Shown here in pieces: positions 21,869-32,549 of a DNA stretch of 64,000 nucleotides. Positions within the stretch are counted from its first letter, which is position 1. Every line of letters starts with the position of its first letter. The position numbers and the translations under genes were made by a program. The stretch comes from Oreohelix idahoensis (Eukaryota > Mollusca > Gastropoda > Stylommatophora > Oreohelicidae): the NCBI GenBank assembly GCA_024509875.1, contig JAMPIV010019842.1, forward strand, positions 1 through 64,000. The letters run 5' to 3'. The notes beneath the pieces are model-generated. The model was not told the origin of the DNA, ran no database searches, and worked only from the letters and a program-made list of their open reading frames with translations.

Positions 21869-24424
21869 TGTAGCAAAGTTGATTTTGCTGGGGAGGTTAT
21901 GATGGTATCCTAAAAGAATGAAAAGGTGTCTGCTTTAACCGTGTGAGGTCAAGCACATGTAGGCCTCTGACTCTATAAATGATGATGATGAATTATGTGC
22001 AGAGAACCTACAGCTACCTCCCTAGGTCTCACACGGTCACTATTCTGGCTCTAGTGTATGGTGTATGGTGTACCTAGTGTCTAGGGGAGAAATGAAATGA
22101 TGGTACACAACAGTCAATCACTTTAAGTTTCTATAAAGAAGATAATAAAACTAGCAGTTAAGTTTTTCTTTGAACAAATCTTTACAATTTATTTTGCCTG
22201 TCCATTCATAGCTTGTGGACAGGTCTTTATAAATAAGGACAAGATAGTTTACAGAAAAAAAACAATTAAAATTTGGGGACAATTTGCCCAATAACTAAAA
22301 GTTATTATGCAGTTATAAATGTCTTTCCTGTAGGAAATATTAAAATAATTCACTTTATTCATATAATTGTATATATAGTATTGGAGAGTCACTGTAGATG
22401 AGGGCTGTAGTTCATCCTACCCCCATAAACGTCCTGTGTATTATTTTGAAACACAAGAAACTGTCAGAGATGCCCCAGATGTCTAACTCATCACCTGGGA
22501 GTCCTTGTTGTAAGATATTTCAATGTGTAGTTGCAGAAAGTTCAATTTATCCATTCGCCAAAACTCCTACTGTTATCTTCGACAGCATATAAGACTGGTT
22601 GGAGACTGGTTGGCGTTTATTAGTACTCAGCAGGTTTCCTGTCACCAGCCGGCAAAAGGAACATAGACCCTCTGCAACAAAAGGACACCCTGGCCTTTTA
22701 CATCTGGTCATTTATTCTAACACTTAATTTCCTATGTGGGTATGGGGTCAGCCTCACGTGCCTTACAAGTGCACTCGCCCCGAATTGTACAGGACTCCCA
22801 CCTTGTTGTGACCACACCTCAGGTCCTTATAGTAGATACGCCACTGTACGTTTACATACTTTTCATCAATACAATAATGTGGCGTAACCACATTTCCTTT
22901 GATATAATATTCTCTTCTTTTCTTTTCAATTATATTTGCTTAAGGCATGTAAACAGTGTTTATTGAACACAGAGGCTTACTAATCTATTCTAATACAATA
23001 ATATGACAACTTAATAACACTATACATCAGTTAGATACCGTTTACTGTGAGGACTCAACAATGTCTGCTCCCGACATGTCCTTCACTTTTGTCCCAATAG
23101 CAGTATCTAACTTTGTAGTTGGACCAAACATATTAAATTTCGTAAAATATCCTTACCACAATCAAGAAATATATAAACAAATGACGCTGACTGTGTGAAG
23201 AAATGGCCTCAGCTTCCTCCGAACTGCACAGACTGTGAATTTATTCTTTATTTAAGTTTACAATTAACACAGCTGTTTTTCAGCGTATCTGAATACAATT
23301 TTTAGTTCAACTGGCAATGAATAGTCAAAGCCTTTTGCTAATATTTACTAGCACTGGCCAATCGAAACGTTCGACTACTTGAATTCAAAAGCAGTTTGAA
23401 TGAAAAAACCAAAATAATTTCGAATAATTTCTGCGTCTGGTGGTCGATTGGCCAGTCTGCTTTTGTAATGCCCAATACAAAAAGATGTTTCGTTTAGGAT
23501 GACATTTTTCCTACCGCTCTCCTTTCCCATTTATACTCTGTTTACTCAAGCAAATTTGAATGTACCTCCCTGCTTCTTTTCCAAGCTCGCGTCCCCCTAA
23601 CGTTACAAAAAACATAAGCAGGAACGCCAGTCTGTCTGGTCGAGTGTCCTTAGATATTAGTATTTCTTCAATAACTTATCTAATTCTAGGACTATCATAT
23701 TATTTAAAGTACATTCTTACTCAGCTAACTCTACGTCATACTATCATATAATTTTTATGGGGAACTTCATAATGGTTTAAAATTTCCAATTTATGTCATC
23801 GTCAATCGTCAAATAAAATTTTACACAAGTCCGCCATCTTTCCTCTCCCTCATCTCGCTAGCATGTATTTTTGCAAATAACTAACTTGTTTTAGTTACGT
23901 CAGAAATGCTACCACTAGGAGGGAAATAAAATTGTCTGCGTGGTTTTGCTTTGGCTGGCTTTTTCGCAGTGTGTGTGTATATGCATTGCAGACTGTGTCA
24001 GCGAAGCGGGGTGTAGACGGGGCCGGTTAAGAATAGGCGTTAATAATTAGTATTGTATCGTGTAATACTACCAAACAATGTAAGGATTACTACTAAATTT
24101 TTCGTTAAAGTTGACAGAAAGCGTTAATTCAGATAGTTATGTTGCGGCATGCTTCCGCCAATCGTTAATTATAAGGCTAGACTACAAAGTGTATGTAGGA
24201 GATCGGGCAAATGTTAAATATTAGTAGTGTTTCTCGAAAACGAAACTAAAAGCGTGTCAGACTATTACCGTGAAATCGGTCTATAGGCTTAGCACTGTGT
24301 AAAAAAGCAGCGCTGCTGGCGTCGAAGATGCCAACCGTCAGACACATGCGGGCTAATGTATTTATTATCGTTTTATGCCTAAATCTTACTGAATTGAACG
24401 TTTATTCTTGCAGATTTTGCTACA
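21869..24424 (-). repeat. Left LTR (3' LTR) of family A
   Basis: This 2556-bp repeat starts TGTAGCAAAG and ends TTTTGCTACA; the outer nine bases form a perfect inverted repeat (TGTAGCAAA/TTTGCTACA). It aligns end to end with 29184-31724 with scattered substitutions and small indels. An LTR of 2.5 kb is long for gypsy-type elements. Short ORFs inside it occur in both copies and look incidental. Confidence 0.95.
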
Positions 24425-24437
24425 CACCTCCCATCCT
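24425..24437 (-). promoter_or_regulatory. Polypurine tract of family A
   Basis: On the minus strand AGGATGGGAGGTG directly abuts the TGTAGC start of the 3' LTR. A purine-rich run in this position is the expected plus-strand primer. The Ts within it make it a slightly impure tract. Confidence 0.6.
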
Positions 24438-24494
24438 AAAACATGCATTCATTTGCAGGTTATAATATGCGAGATAACTTAGCTCCATGAAGTC

Positions 24495-24752
24495 TTAGTC
24501 GTTTTTCTGATCTTCATCATAAGGATGTCTGCTTAAAAAGTCTGCGCCAACGTTCAAAGGGCCGGGAATGTATTCTATCAGAAATGAGTATGGTTGCAAC
24601 AAGAGAGACCATCTCAATAATCTGGAATTTTCATGCTTGGCCTGTGACAAGAACACGAGGGGTGAATGGTCCGTTTGGACCACAAATGTCCTGCCATATA
24701 AATAAATCTGGAATTTCTGTATAGACCATATTAAAGCGAGACATTCTTTTTA
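24495..24752 (-). pseudogene. RNase H C-terminal part of family A pol
   Basis: The minus-strand translation ends TDHSPLVFLSQAKHENSRLL, followed by RW and IEYIPGPLNVGADFLSRH. These are the conserved last RNase H motifs of gypsy-type elements (TDH.PL, N.R..RW, Y..G..N..AD.LSR). The frame differs from the RT ORF to its right, so a small indel lies near 24750; sequence between reads as the missing CLALIW-type segment in the shifted frame. A stop follows about 15 residues after ADFLSR and no integrase follows, confirming that pol ends with RNase H here. Confidence 0.85.
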
Positions 24753-25585
24753 CTGGTTGAGTAATTTTTTTCCGCCTTGTTCAACTTGCGGCTAGAATAC
24801 GCGACTGGGTTCAATTCCCCATTTTGTGAGGAGGACCTTTGCAATAATGTAGCGCCCAGGCCTACATTGCTTGCGTCACTTCTCACAATAAATTCTTTAG
24901 TCAAGTCAGGCAATTGCAACACTGGCCTGCTTGTAAGCTTCTCTTTTAACTCCTGGTAAGCCAATTCCCACTGTACTGACCAAATTATAGTATCACGTTG
25001 ACCTTTGCGAGTTAAATCCGTCAAAGGAGCACATACAGAGTTAAAATGTTTGATATACTTTTGGTAAAAACCACACAGAGACACGAAAGATCGCACATCT
25101 TTTTTTGTTTGTGGTCTAGGTGCTCTTTTTAATTTTTCCAGATTCTTGGGATCAGGGGTCATGCTACCCTGATGTACTGTATGTCCCAAGAATTCCAACT
25201 CTTTACACCCAATACAGCATTTTGTTGGCCTAGCGGTTAAGTTAGCCTCTCTGAGTCTATCAAACAGCATATTCATAGAGGTAACGTGTTCCTCAAATGT
25301 TTCCGTAGCAATGAGGATATCATCCCTAAAATTCGAAATACATGGATTTTTCAGGGGATCCAGCAATTTTCGCATCATCCTAGAAAACAGGCTCGGGGCA
25401 TTTTTCAAACCAAATGGTAACATGTTGACCTCATAATGACCTTCCGAGGTGCTAAAAGCTAAATAAGGTCGAACCTCAGGCTTTACTGGAATCTGGTAAT
25501 AGCCTTTGCTAAGATCCACCTTAGAAAAATATTTTGCCTTGTTCAGCCTGGCAAAAAGTTGAGTAGTATCAGGAAATGGATCCAC
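24731..25585 (-). CDS. Reverse transcriptase and start of RNase H (family A pol fragment)
   Basis: This 284-aa open segment contains FSKVDLSKGYYQIPV (first catalytic Asp at residue 24), LPFGLKNAPSLFSRMM, and the active site NFRDDILIAT (FxDD at about 86-89, where gypsy RTs usually have YxDD). It continues with the thumb/connection KLEFLGH-like segment and the RNase H start FIVRSDASNVGLGATLLQ. It synthesises cDNA from element RNA in family members. The ATG used is simply the first in the open stretch; the real reading continues from the segment to the right through a frame break near 25625. It ends in VSL-stop because of another indel. Confidence 0.9.
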   Translation of the reverse strand: MDPFPDTTQLFARLNKAKYFSKVDLSKGYYQIPVKPEVRPYLAFSTSEGHYEVNMLPFGLKNAPSLFSRMMRKLLDPLKNPCISNFRDDILIATETFEEHVTSMNMLFDRLREANLTARPTKCCIGCKELEFLGHTVHQGSMTPDPKNLEKLKRAPRPQTKKDVRSFVSLCGFYQKYIKHFNSVCAPLTDLTRKGQRDTIIWSVQWELAYQELKEKLTSRPVLQLPDLTKEFIVRSDASNVGLGATLLQRSSSQNGELNPVAYSSRKLNKAEKNYSTSKKNVSL

Positions 25586-25620
25586 CTGACCTTCTGTGAC
25601 AGCATTTAGTTTCCTGTAAT

Positions 25621-26256
25621 CTATGCACAGTACAGTCTATGTTCTCCTGATGGTTTCCGCATCAAAACCACACAGGAACTGTAAGGAGACTCACTGTGAG
25701 AAATAATCCCTTCTTTTAACAAATAATCAATCTCCTCTTTCAAAGCTTTTTCCTTAGCGAACGGAACAGCATAAGGCCTCATACAGATGGGTGCTGGGTC
25801 TAGTAGTTTCATATCATATGACAACAAATTTGTGTGCCCCGGTTTATCTGTTAACACATCTGTATGTTTCTCAAGGACCTGTTGAACCTTCTCCTTCTGT
25901 CCCTTTGTCAGGTGATTACTGATTTTCACCTGTGCAAACGTTTCACTGGTTTTCAGTGGATATTCAACCGAGGAGAGAGGTTCATTCTTCATCTCGGTTG
26001 CGATAGACAAGGCCATTAAATGTGTTCCCTCCTGGATTTGTCTGTCCAGATATTTCTTCGAAAGGTTCACATGATAGACTTTCTCCTTTCCCTTTTTGTC
26101 TATCTTATAATTTGTTCTGGATACCTTTTCCGAAACTGTATATGGCCCTTGCCATCCGATCTGAAGTTTATTGTTGCTGCCTGGCAATAGAAGAAGTACC
26201 TTCTCCCCTACAGCAAGTTCTCTATCCTTCGCTTTTTTTATTATAATAAGCAGCAT
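25621..26256 (-). CDS. Integrase C-terminal GPY/F domain plus RT N-terminal region (family A pol fragment)
   Basis: The first half carries LQIGWQGPYTVSEKVSRTNY, a GPY/F-type C-terminal domain of gypsy integrases, followed by YHVNLSKKYL. The second half carries a typical RT lead-in: VLTDKPGHTNLLSYDM, MRPYAVPFAKEKALKEEIDY and SPYSSCVVLMRKPSGEHRL. Integrase therefore runs directly into RT, confirming the IN-RT order within one polyprotein. Its first residues overlap the 739-aa ORF in another frame at an A7 run (about 26235-26241). It ends prematurely because about five extra bases near 25625 shift the frame just before the expected IDYRKLN motif. Confidence 0.9.
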   Translation of the reverse strand: MLLIIIKKAKDRELAVGEKVLLLLPGSNNKLQIGWQGPYTVSEKVSRTNYKIDKKGKEKVYHVNLSKKYLDRQIQEGTHLMALSIATEMKNEPLSSVEYPLKTSETFAQVKISNHLTKGQKEKVQQVLEKHTDVLTDKPGHTNLLSYDMKLLDPAPICMRPYAVPFAKEKALKEEIDYLLKEGIISHSESPYSSCVVLMRKPSGEHRLYCA

Positions 26257-28441
26257 GCTTTTTCCTGGCTTGTCTCAAATTTTCATTTGCCAGTTTCCAA
26301 CTAGTTTTTAAACGAGTGGTCAGTTCGATCACATATTGGTATGATGAGGTAACAGTTTCCTCTGCCTTCTCATCTGTCCAGGTCCTTAGCAAAGCTTCCA
26401 ACGGACCTTTTATAGGCCTCCCAAATAGGAGTATTGCGGGTGCCATTCCAGTTGAATTATATGGTACTTCCCGATAGGCAAACAAGGCGGTGGGCAAGTA
26501 GTGGTCCCACGTATCAGGTTTCTCATGTGCCAGCTTTCTCAGGATAGAAATGAGAGTCCCATTGAACCTCTCTACCTGGCCGTTCCCTTGGGGGTGATAC
26601 GGACGACAATGAAAATGCTTGGCTTGAAACAACTTGAAAACCTCTTCAGTTAGCTTCCCCTTGAACTGAGAGCCATTATCAGTCAAGATTTGATGCGGGA
26701 ATCCTACCCTTGTGAATATCGTAAGTAATCCCTCTGCCACATGTTTTGAATCGATTGATGACAGGGCTACCGCCTCTCCCCACATAAAACAAGTGTCTAC
26801 CAGAGTAAGGATGTAACTGTTCCTCCTCTTGGTCCGAGTGAGAGGTCCCACAATATCCACTGCAACTCTCTCAAAAGGGGTTCCCACTATGGGCATTTCC
26901 CCAAGAGTTGCTGGAGCAGTCCAATGCTTTGGAGCTACTCTCTGACATTCGGGACAGGATTTCACATATCTCTTAATGTCTTCCGTTATCCCTGGCCAGA
27001 AATAATGACAAGCTATACGCTGTCCTGTTGCGCTAATCCCCATGTGACCACTGAAGGGGATAGTATGACCTAACTCCATTACTTTCTCCCTATATGAACT
27101 AGGAAGGACATGCTGTCCGTGACCAGCTGAACCAGTGCCAGCCTTCCTGTATAGCAATTTATTCTTCATATAGAATTTTCGTTTATTAGGAGGAGTATGG
27201 CTCGTTGGGAGTTTCTTGTAACACGGCTTCAGTGACTTATCTTCAGCCTGTGCCTTTCTCATCTCCTCTGGATTAGTATTTATGGGTTCATCTTCTTCCT
27301 TTTTGGATTGTGATCGTGTCTGGACTGTTGCCATGATCACAGGTCTCTTGGGATTCATCAAGAAGACATATCTACACCCCAATATCAGAGGGTAGATTGG
27401 ATCATTTAACACTGCTGCCTTGATTACTCCTTCCACATATCGCGTCTTCACATTTATCCTGGCGATGGGAAGTGTCATGGTCGCTACGTCCTTGGTTGCC
27501 GCTTGGGTATCCACTGTTTCTGTGGTGTATTGATCTGCCTGCACCAGGTGAGAGCTCACAACTGAATCATAATCTAATCCCGTATCATACAAACACCTTA
27601 TGGTGACTCCATTGCATGTTACATCTTCACACACTGAGAGGTGGTACGGTTCCTGCTGTTCAATAGAGTTGACCTTTACTCCCTTCCTCCCAGTTTTCAT
27701 GGCAGCGAAACTTGGAGTTTTCCTTCTACAATTTTCAGTGTTATGGTTGTCCATCCGACAATTTTTACAATACCTCTTTCCTTGGTTAAAAGGTTTTCTT
27801 TCATATTTCCTTCTATCATTAAATTGTGAGGGTCTATTCTTAAACTCATTTCGAGGCCTATCAAAATTCTGCCTATTTCTGTTATCGAATTTATTATGGG
27901 TTTGAGGGGCCTTACTCTGATCTATTTGTTTCTTCTTTGTGCCAGCTACCTCTGTCTGGGCTGCCTGATACCTCTCAGAGACATTTATTATCTCACCTGG
28001 CCTCTCCGCACCCTGTTCCATGAGAAACTTTCTCATGTCTGGAGCCATGGACTCTCTCATTTGTTCAATGAGTATCATCTCTTTGAGATCTTGGGTTTTC
28101 CCCAAAGTAGCCCATTTCTCCATATACGTTTCCAACCGGGCGGAGAACTGGTGATAAGTCTCACCCGACAGTAGCCTGGCATTCCTAAATTTTTTTCTAT
28201 AAAACTCTCCGTTCTTTTCGTATCTTAAGAGAAGAGCTTGCTTCAACATGTCATAGTTGTCTTGGTCATCCCTGCTCATTTTGGAAAACACTTCAAAAGC
28301 TGTTCCCCGAAGTCCCTGAGACAACTTTACTCCCCATCTTTCTCTTTCTAACCCATAAGTAGTGGCTAAAAGTTCAAACCTGCTTAAATACCCTTCGATG
28401 TCATAGTCTTTCTCAACAAAATGGTCTACATGAAAACCCAT
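26222..28441 (-). CDS. Gag capsid-nucleocapsid, protease and integrase (family A polyprotein segment)
   Basis: This 739-aa ORF is open throughout. Residues about 1-165 are capsid; 90-165 (QFSARLETYMEKWATLGKTQ, LKEMILIEQM, SERYQAA) show a SCAN-like pattern. A CCHC knuckle is at 225-238 (C-x2-C-x4-H-x4-C). The protease motif YDTG is at 285-288 with ILG at 353-355. Integrase follows: zinc-binding H459, H466, C496, C499, and catalytic D529, D588 and E624 with the canonical 35-residue spacing between the last two. It ends KKSEG-stop at an A7 run, where sequence continues in another frame. The true Gag start lies upstream, at 28968; ATG 28441 is internal. Confidence 0.93.
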   Translation of the reverse strand: MGFHVDHFVEKDYDIEGYLSRFELLATTYGLERERWGVKLSQGLRGTAFEVFSKMSRDDQDNYDMLKQALLLRYEKNGEFYRKKFRNARLLSGETYHQFSARLETYMEKWATLGKTQDLKEMILIEQMRESMAPDMRKFLMEQGAERPGEIINVSERYQAAQTEVAGTKKKQIDQSKAPQTHNKFDNRNRQNFDRPRNEFKNRPSQFNDRRKYERKPFNQGKRYCKNCRMDNHNTENCRRKTPSFAAMKTGRKGVKVNSIEQQEPYHLSVCEDVTCNGVTIRCLYDTGLDYDSVVSSHLVQADQYTTETVDTQAATKDVATMTLPIARINVKTRYVEGVIKAAVLNDPIYPLILGCRYVFLMNPKRPVIMATVQTRSQSKKEEDEPINTNPEEMRKAQAEDKSLKPCYKKLPTSHTPPNKRKFYMKNKLLYRKAGTGSAGHGQHVLPSSYREKVMELGHTIPFSGHMGISATGQRIACHYFWPGITEDIKRYVKSCPECQRVAPKHWTAPATLGEMPIVGTPFERVAVDIVGPLTRTKRRNSYILTLVDTCFMWGEAVALSSIDSKHVAEGLLTIFTRVGFPHQILTDNGSQFKGKLTEEVFKLFQAKHFHCRPYHPQGNGQVERFNGTLISILRKLAHEKPDTWDHYLPTALFAYREVPYNSTGMAPAILLFGRPIKGPLEALLRTWTDEKAEETVTSSYQYVIELTTRLKTSWKLANENLRQARKKHAAYYNKKSEG

Positions 28442-28968
28442 AGCTGAGGTTGAGGCTCCTTGACTAGCAGTGGCATCTGAGGCAAAGGGGCTGGCACCAT
28501 TTTCAGGAGCATGGCCTTGAAATTCTAACTCCCTTAGTCGTATCTCATGCTCCCTCTGTAATCTTTTTTTCTTCTGCTTCCCTCTCGGCAGTCAATCTTT
28601 TTTCTTCTGCCTCCCTTTGGAGTCGTTTTCTTCTGCCTCCCTTTGCAGTCGTTTTTCTTCTGCCTACCTTTCGGCAGTCAATCTTTTTTCTTCTCTTTCT
28701 GCAGCCAATCTCTTTTCTTCTCTTTCTGCAGCCAACCTCTTTTCTTCTGCCTCCAATGCCCTAGCCTCCTTGTCAGCCTCAATCTGCAACCTCTTAATTT
28801 CTTTTTCAGCCTCTAACTTTCTTTCTGCTTCTTTCTCTAATCTTTTATCTTCCCGGGCAATAAATTTATCCACCTCTGAAGTTAATATTGAACTAACTCT
28901 GGTCCATCCATGCCCATCTCTTTAGCAGTCTGTACAGCCGCAGAGCGAAACTTGGCCAGATCTGCCAT
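28442..28968 (-). pseudogene. Gag N-terminal region with charged coiled coil (family A)
   Basis: A likely start ATG at 28968 gives MADLAKFRSAAVQTAKEMGM, about 215 bases inside the LTR. A frame break near 28897 follows, then an open stretch VDKFIAREDKRLEKEAERKL and repeated AEREEKRLAAEREEKRL units to a stop near 28664. Similar KRLQREAEE-type units continue in broken frame until EFQGHAPENG and the SAMGFHVDHF start of the open ORF. The predicted structure is a highly charged helix/coiled coil. The DNA here is a short imperfect repeat (CTTTCTGCAGCCAA-type on the plus strand), which explains the indels. Function is unknown; it may help Gag assembly. Confidence 0.75.
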
Positions 28969-29159
28969 TCTAAAAAGTACAAAATGTCCTAACAAAATCT
29001 CTAACTAATTGTAAATTTATTTAATTAAATCTGGGCTCTGACACTTTCTTCAATTCCCAAGTCTTGGGTAATAATATATGGGATTCCCTGGGAAAATTAG
29101 ACTGTTGTTAAATGCAAAACCCCAGACCCCAATGTATGTAGTACTAGGAGAAATTCAGA

Positions 29160-29178
29160 TGCCCGGACAAGCCTACCA
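29160..29178 (-). promoter_or_regulatory. Candidate primer-binding site of family A
   Basis: On the minus strand, five bases after the 5' LTR ends, the sequence is TGGTAGGCTTGTCCGGGCA. The TGG start and position fit a tRNA primer-binding site. I could not assign a tRNA. Confidence 0.4.
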
Positions 29179-29183
29179 ATTTA

Positions 29184-31724
29184 TGTAGCAAAGTTGATTT
29201 TGCTGGGGAGGTTATGATGGTATCCTAAAAGAATGAAAAGGTGTCTGCTTTAACCGTGTGAGGTCAAGCACATGTAGGCCTCTGACTCTATAAATGATGA
29301 TGATGAATCATGTGCAGAGAACCTACAGCTACCTCCCTAGGTCTCACACGGTCACTATTCTGGCTCTAGTGTATGGTGTATGGTGTACTTAGTGTCTAGG
29401 GGAGAAATGAAATGATGGTACACAACAGTCAATCACTTTAAGTTTCTATAAAGAAGATAATAAAACTAGCAGTTAAGTTTTTCTTTGAATAAATCTTTAC
29501 AATTTGTTTTGCCTGTCCATTCATAGCTTGTGGACAGGTCTTTGAAAATAAGGACAAGATAGTTTACAGAAAAGAACAATTAAAATTTTGGGACAATTTG
29601 CCCAATAACTAAAAGTTTTATATGTAGTTATATATGTCTTTCCTGTAGGAAATATTAAAAGAATTCACTTTATTCATATAAAGGGAGAGTCACTGTAGAT
29701 GAGGGCTGTAGTTCATCCTACCCCCATAAACGTCCTGTGTATTATTTTGAAACACAAGAAACTGTCAGAGATGCCCCAGATGTCTAACTCATCACCAGGG
29801 AGTCCTTGTTGTAAGATATTTCAATGTGTAGTTGCAGAAAGTTCAATTTCACCACTCGCCAAAGCTTCTACTGTTATCTTCGACAGCATATAAGACTGGC
29901 AGGAGACTGGTTGGCGTTTATTAGTACTCAGCAGGTTTCCTGTCACCAGCCGGCAACAGGAACATAGACCCTCTGCAACAAAAGGACACCCTGGCCTTTT
30001 ACATCTGGTCACTTATTCTAACACTTAATTACCTACGTGGGTATGGGGTCAGCCTCACGTGCCTTACAAGTGCACTCGCCCCGAATTGCACAGGACTCCC
30101 ACCTGGTTGTGACCACACCTCAGGTCCTTATAGTAGATACGCCACTGTACATTTACATACTTTTCATCAATACAATAATGTGGCGTAACCACATTTCCTT
30201 TGATATGATATTCTCTTCTTTTCTTTTCAATTATATTTGCTTCAGGCATGCAAACAGTGTTCATTGAACACAGAGGCTTACTAATCTATTCTAATACAAT
30301 AATATGACAACATAATAACAACATACATCAGTTAGATACCGTTTACTGTGAGGACTCAACAATGTCTGCTCCCGACATGTCCTTCACTTTTTTCCCAATA
30401 GCAGTATCTAACTTTGTAGTTGGACCAAACATATTAAATTTCATAAAATATCCTTACCACAATCAAGAAATATATAAACAAATGACGCTGACTGTGTGAA
30501 GAAATGGCCTCAGCTTCCTCCGAACTGCACAAACTGTGAATTTATTCCTTATTTAAGTTTACAATTAACACAGCTGTTTTTCAGCGATTTTATGAATACA
30601 ATTTTTAGTTCAACTGGCAATGAATAGTCAAAGCCTTTTGCTAATATTTACTAGCACTGGCCAATCGAAACGTTCGACTACTTGAATTCAAAAGCAGTTT
30701 GAATGAAGAAAAAAATAATTTCGAATAATTTATGCGTCTGGTGGTCGATTGGCCAGTCTGCTTTTGTAATGCCCAATACAAAAAGATGTTTCGTTTAGGA
30801 TGACATTTTTCCTACCGCTCCCCTTTCCCATTTATACTCTGTTTACCCAAGCGAATTTGAATGTATCTCCCTGCCTCTTTTCCAAGCTCGCGTCCCCCTA
30901 ACGTTACAAAAAACATAAGCAGGAACGCCAGTCTGTCTGGTCGAGTGTCCTTAGATATTAGTTATTCTTCAATAACTTATCTAATTCTGGGACTATCATA
31001 TTATTTAAAGTACATTCTTACTCAGCTAACTCTACGTCATACTATCATATAATTTTTATGGGGAACTTCATAATGGTTTAAAATTTCCAATTTATGTCAT
31101 CGTCAATCGTCAAATAAAATTTTACACAAAACCGCCATCTTTCCTCTCCCTCATCTCGCTAGCATGTATTTTTGCAAATAACTAACTTGTTTTAGTTACG
31201 TCAGAAATGCTACCACTAGGAGGGAAATAAAATTGTCTGCGTGGTTTTGCTTTGGCTGGCTTTTTGCAGTGTGTGTATATGCATTGCAGACTGTGTCAGC
31301 GAAGCGGGGTGTAGACGGGGCGGGTTAAGAATAGGCGTTAATAATAATTAGTATTGTATCGTGTAATACTACCAAACAATGTAAGGATTACTACTACATT
31401 TTGCGTTAAAGTAGACAGAAAGCGTTAATTCAGATAGTTATGTTGCGGCATGCTTCCGCCAATCGTTAATTATAAGGCTAGACTACAAAGTGTATGTAGG
31501 AGATCGGGCAAATGTTAAATATTAGTAGTGTTTCTCGAAAACGAAACTAAAAGCGTGTCAGACTATTACCGTGAAATCGGTCTATAGGCTTAGAACTGTG
31601 CAAAAAGCAGCGCTGCTGGCGACGAAGATGCCAACCGTCAGACACATGCGGGCTAATGTATTTATTATCGTTTTATGCCTAAATCTTACTGAATTGAGCG
31701 TTTATTCTCGCAGATTTTGCTACA
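29184..31724 (-). repeat. Right LTR (5' LTR) of family A
   Basis: This 2541-bp repeat starts TGTAGCAAAG and ends TTTTGCTACA and is the direct-repeat partner of 21869-24424. The differences are scattered single-base changes and small indels, for example AATTATGTGCAG against AATCATGTGCAG. Confidence 0.95.
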
Positions 31725-32545
31725 ACATTTATGGATAAAATATTTGATAAACAGCCTTAAGATTAGAGAAACTGTGACACTTGGTCGTTCTCGTTTTATA
31801 TACAAGCTTTCATGTTCATCCATATTTCGTTTTACTCAGACGAATTGCAGCTTTCTTTTCATATATGTCCTTCTACATTCCGTTCATCCTACGATTTGCT
31901 AGGCTTAGCAGAAGTGACAAACAGTCTTATCAATTCAAGTGTTGACACACTAGCATTCAATTATCTTAGCAAATACTGCATGCCTTGCACTGTCATCTAC
32001 ACCTAAACATACCTTGTTTCCTCCTGGAAGCAAAGGTGAAAGAAGTATCACTTTTCATCCATCCTGTTTGTTATAGTTCTGTTCGAACGAGGCCACCTTT
32101 AACACACAACAAATGTTTCTCTACGCGTTCACTTTGTATATTACGTCTCCGCTGGTGCCGTAGCTCGCAGCATTTGATTGATCTATACAATTTTACTGCA
32201 AGTATCTATTCCAAAAGGTAATGGTACCAAATTTTCCTACAGTTACAAATAGCTTTTTTCCATTTCAATTTGCGTGAGGAGTTATTTTGTATTTGGCTGT
32301 TGAACACAGTAAAGCTAATTACAACGACAAAATGTTTTTCCTCGTTGGAAATGTAGAAGCAGATTTGTCCATGCTAAAGTGTGCCCAGCCCTTAATGACC
32401 AGGTGCTTTGGGACAAGTCATGTTACTTGTATAATCTGTCATACAGTCACGTGGTCCATTATTGTGGAGAATAAATAACAGTTTGTCCATGCAACTCATA
32501 ATTTTTTTTCCTTGTGGTATTCTCATTTGTTTTTGTGTTTGTTAT
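31725..32545. other. No gene seen between element A and a LINE tail
   Basis: This is unassigned AT-rich sequence to the right of element A. Only short ORFs of random composition are present on either strand. Confidence 0.4.
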
Positions 32546-32549
32546 AACC

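Larger units (their letters stand above)
21869..31724 (-). mobile_element. Complete LTR retrotransposon, Gmr1-like domain order (family A)
   Basis: Two direct repeats, 21869-24424 and 29184-31724, flank an internal region that encodes, in minus orientation, Gag, CCHC knuckle, aspartic protease, integrase, reverse transcriptase and RNase H. Integrase lies upstream of RT although the RT and integrase are of Ty3/gypsy type; this order is known for the Gmr1 group described in deuterostomes. The flanks of the whole element are ACACT (left) and ACATT (right), a target duplication with one difference. Several frame breaks (near 28897, 28664, 26230, 25625 and 24750) make this copy non-functional as read. 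The LTRs are nearly identical, so the insertion appears recent. Confidence 0.92.

Noticed and set aside
27600..28174. Plus-strand ORFs opposite the family A Gag
   Set aside because: They are shadows of the minus-strand Gag/protease coding sequence, which has clear motifs.
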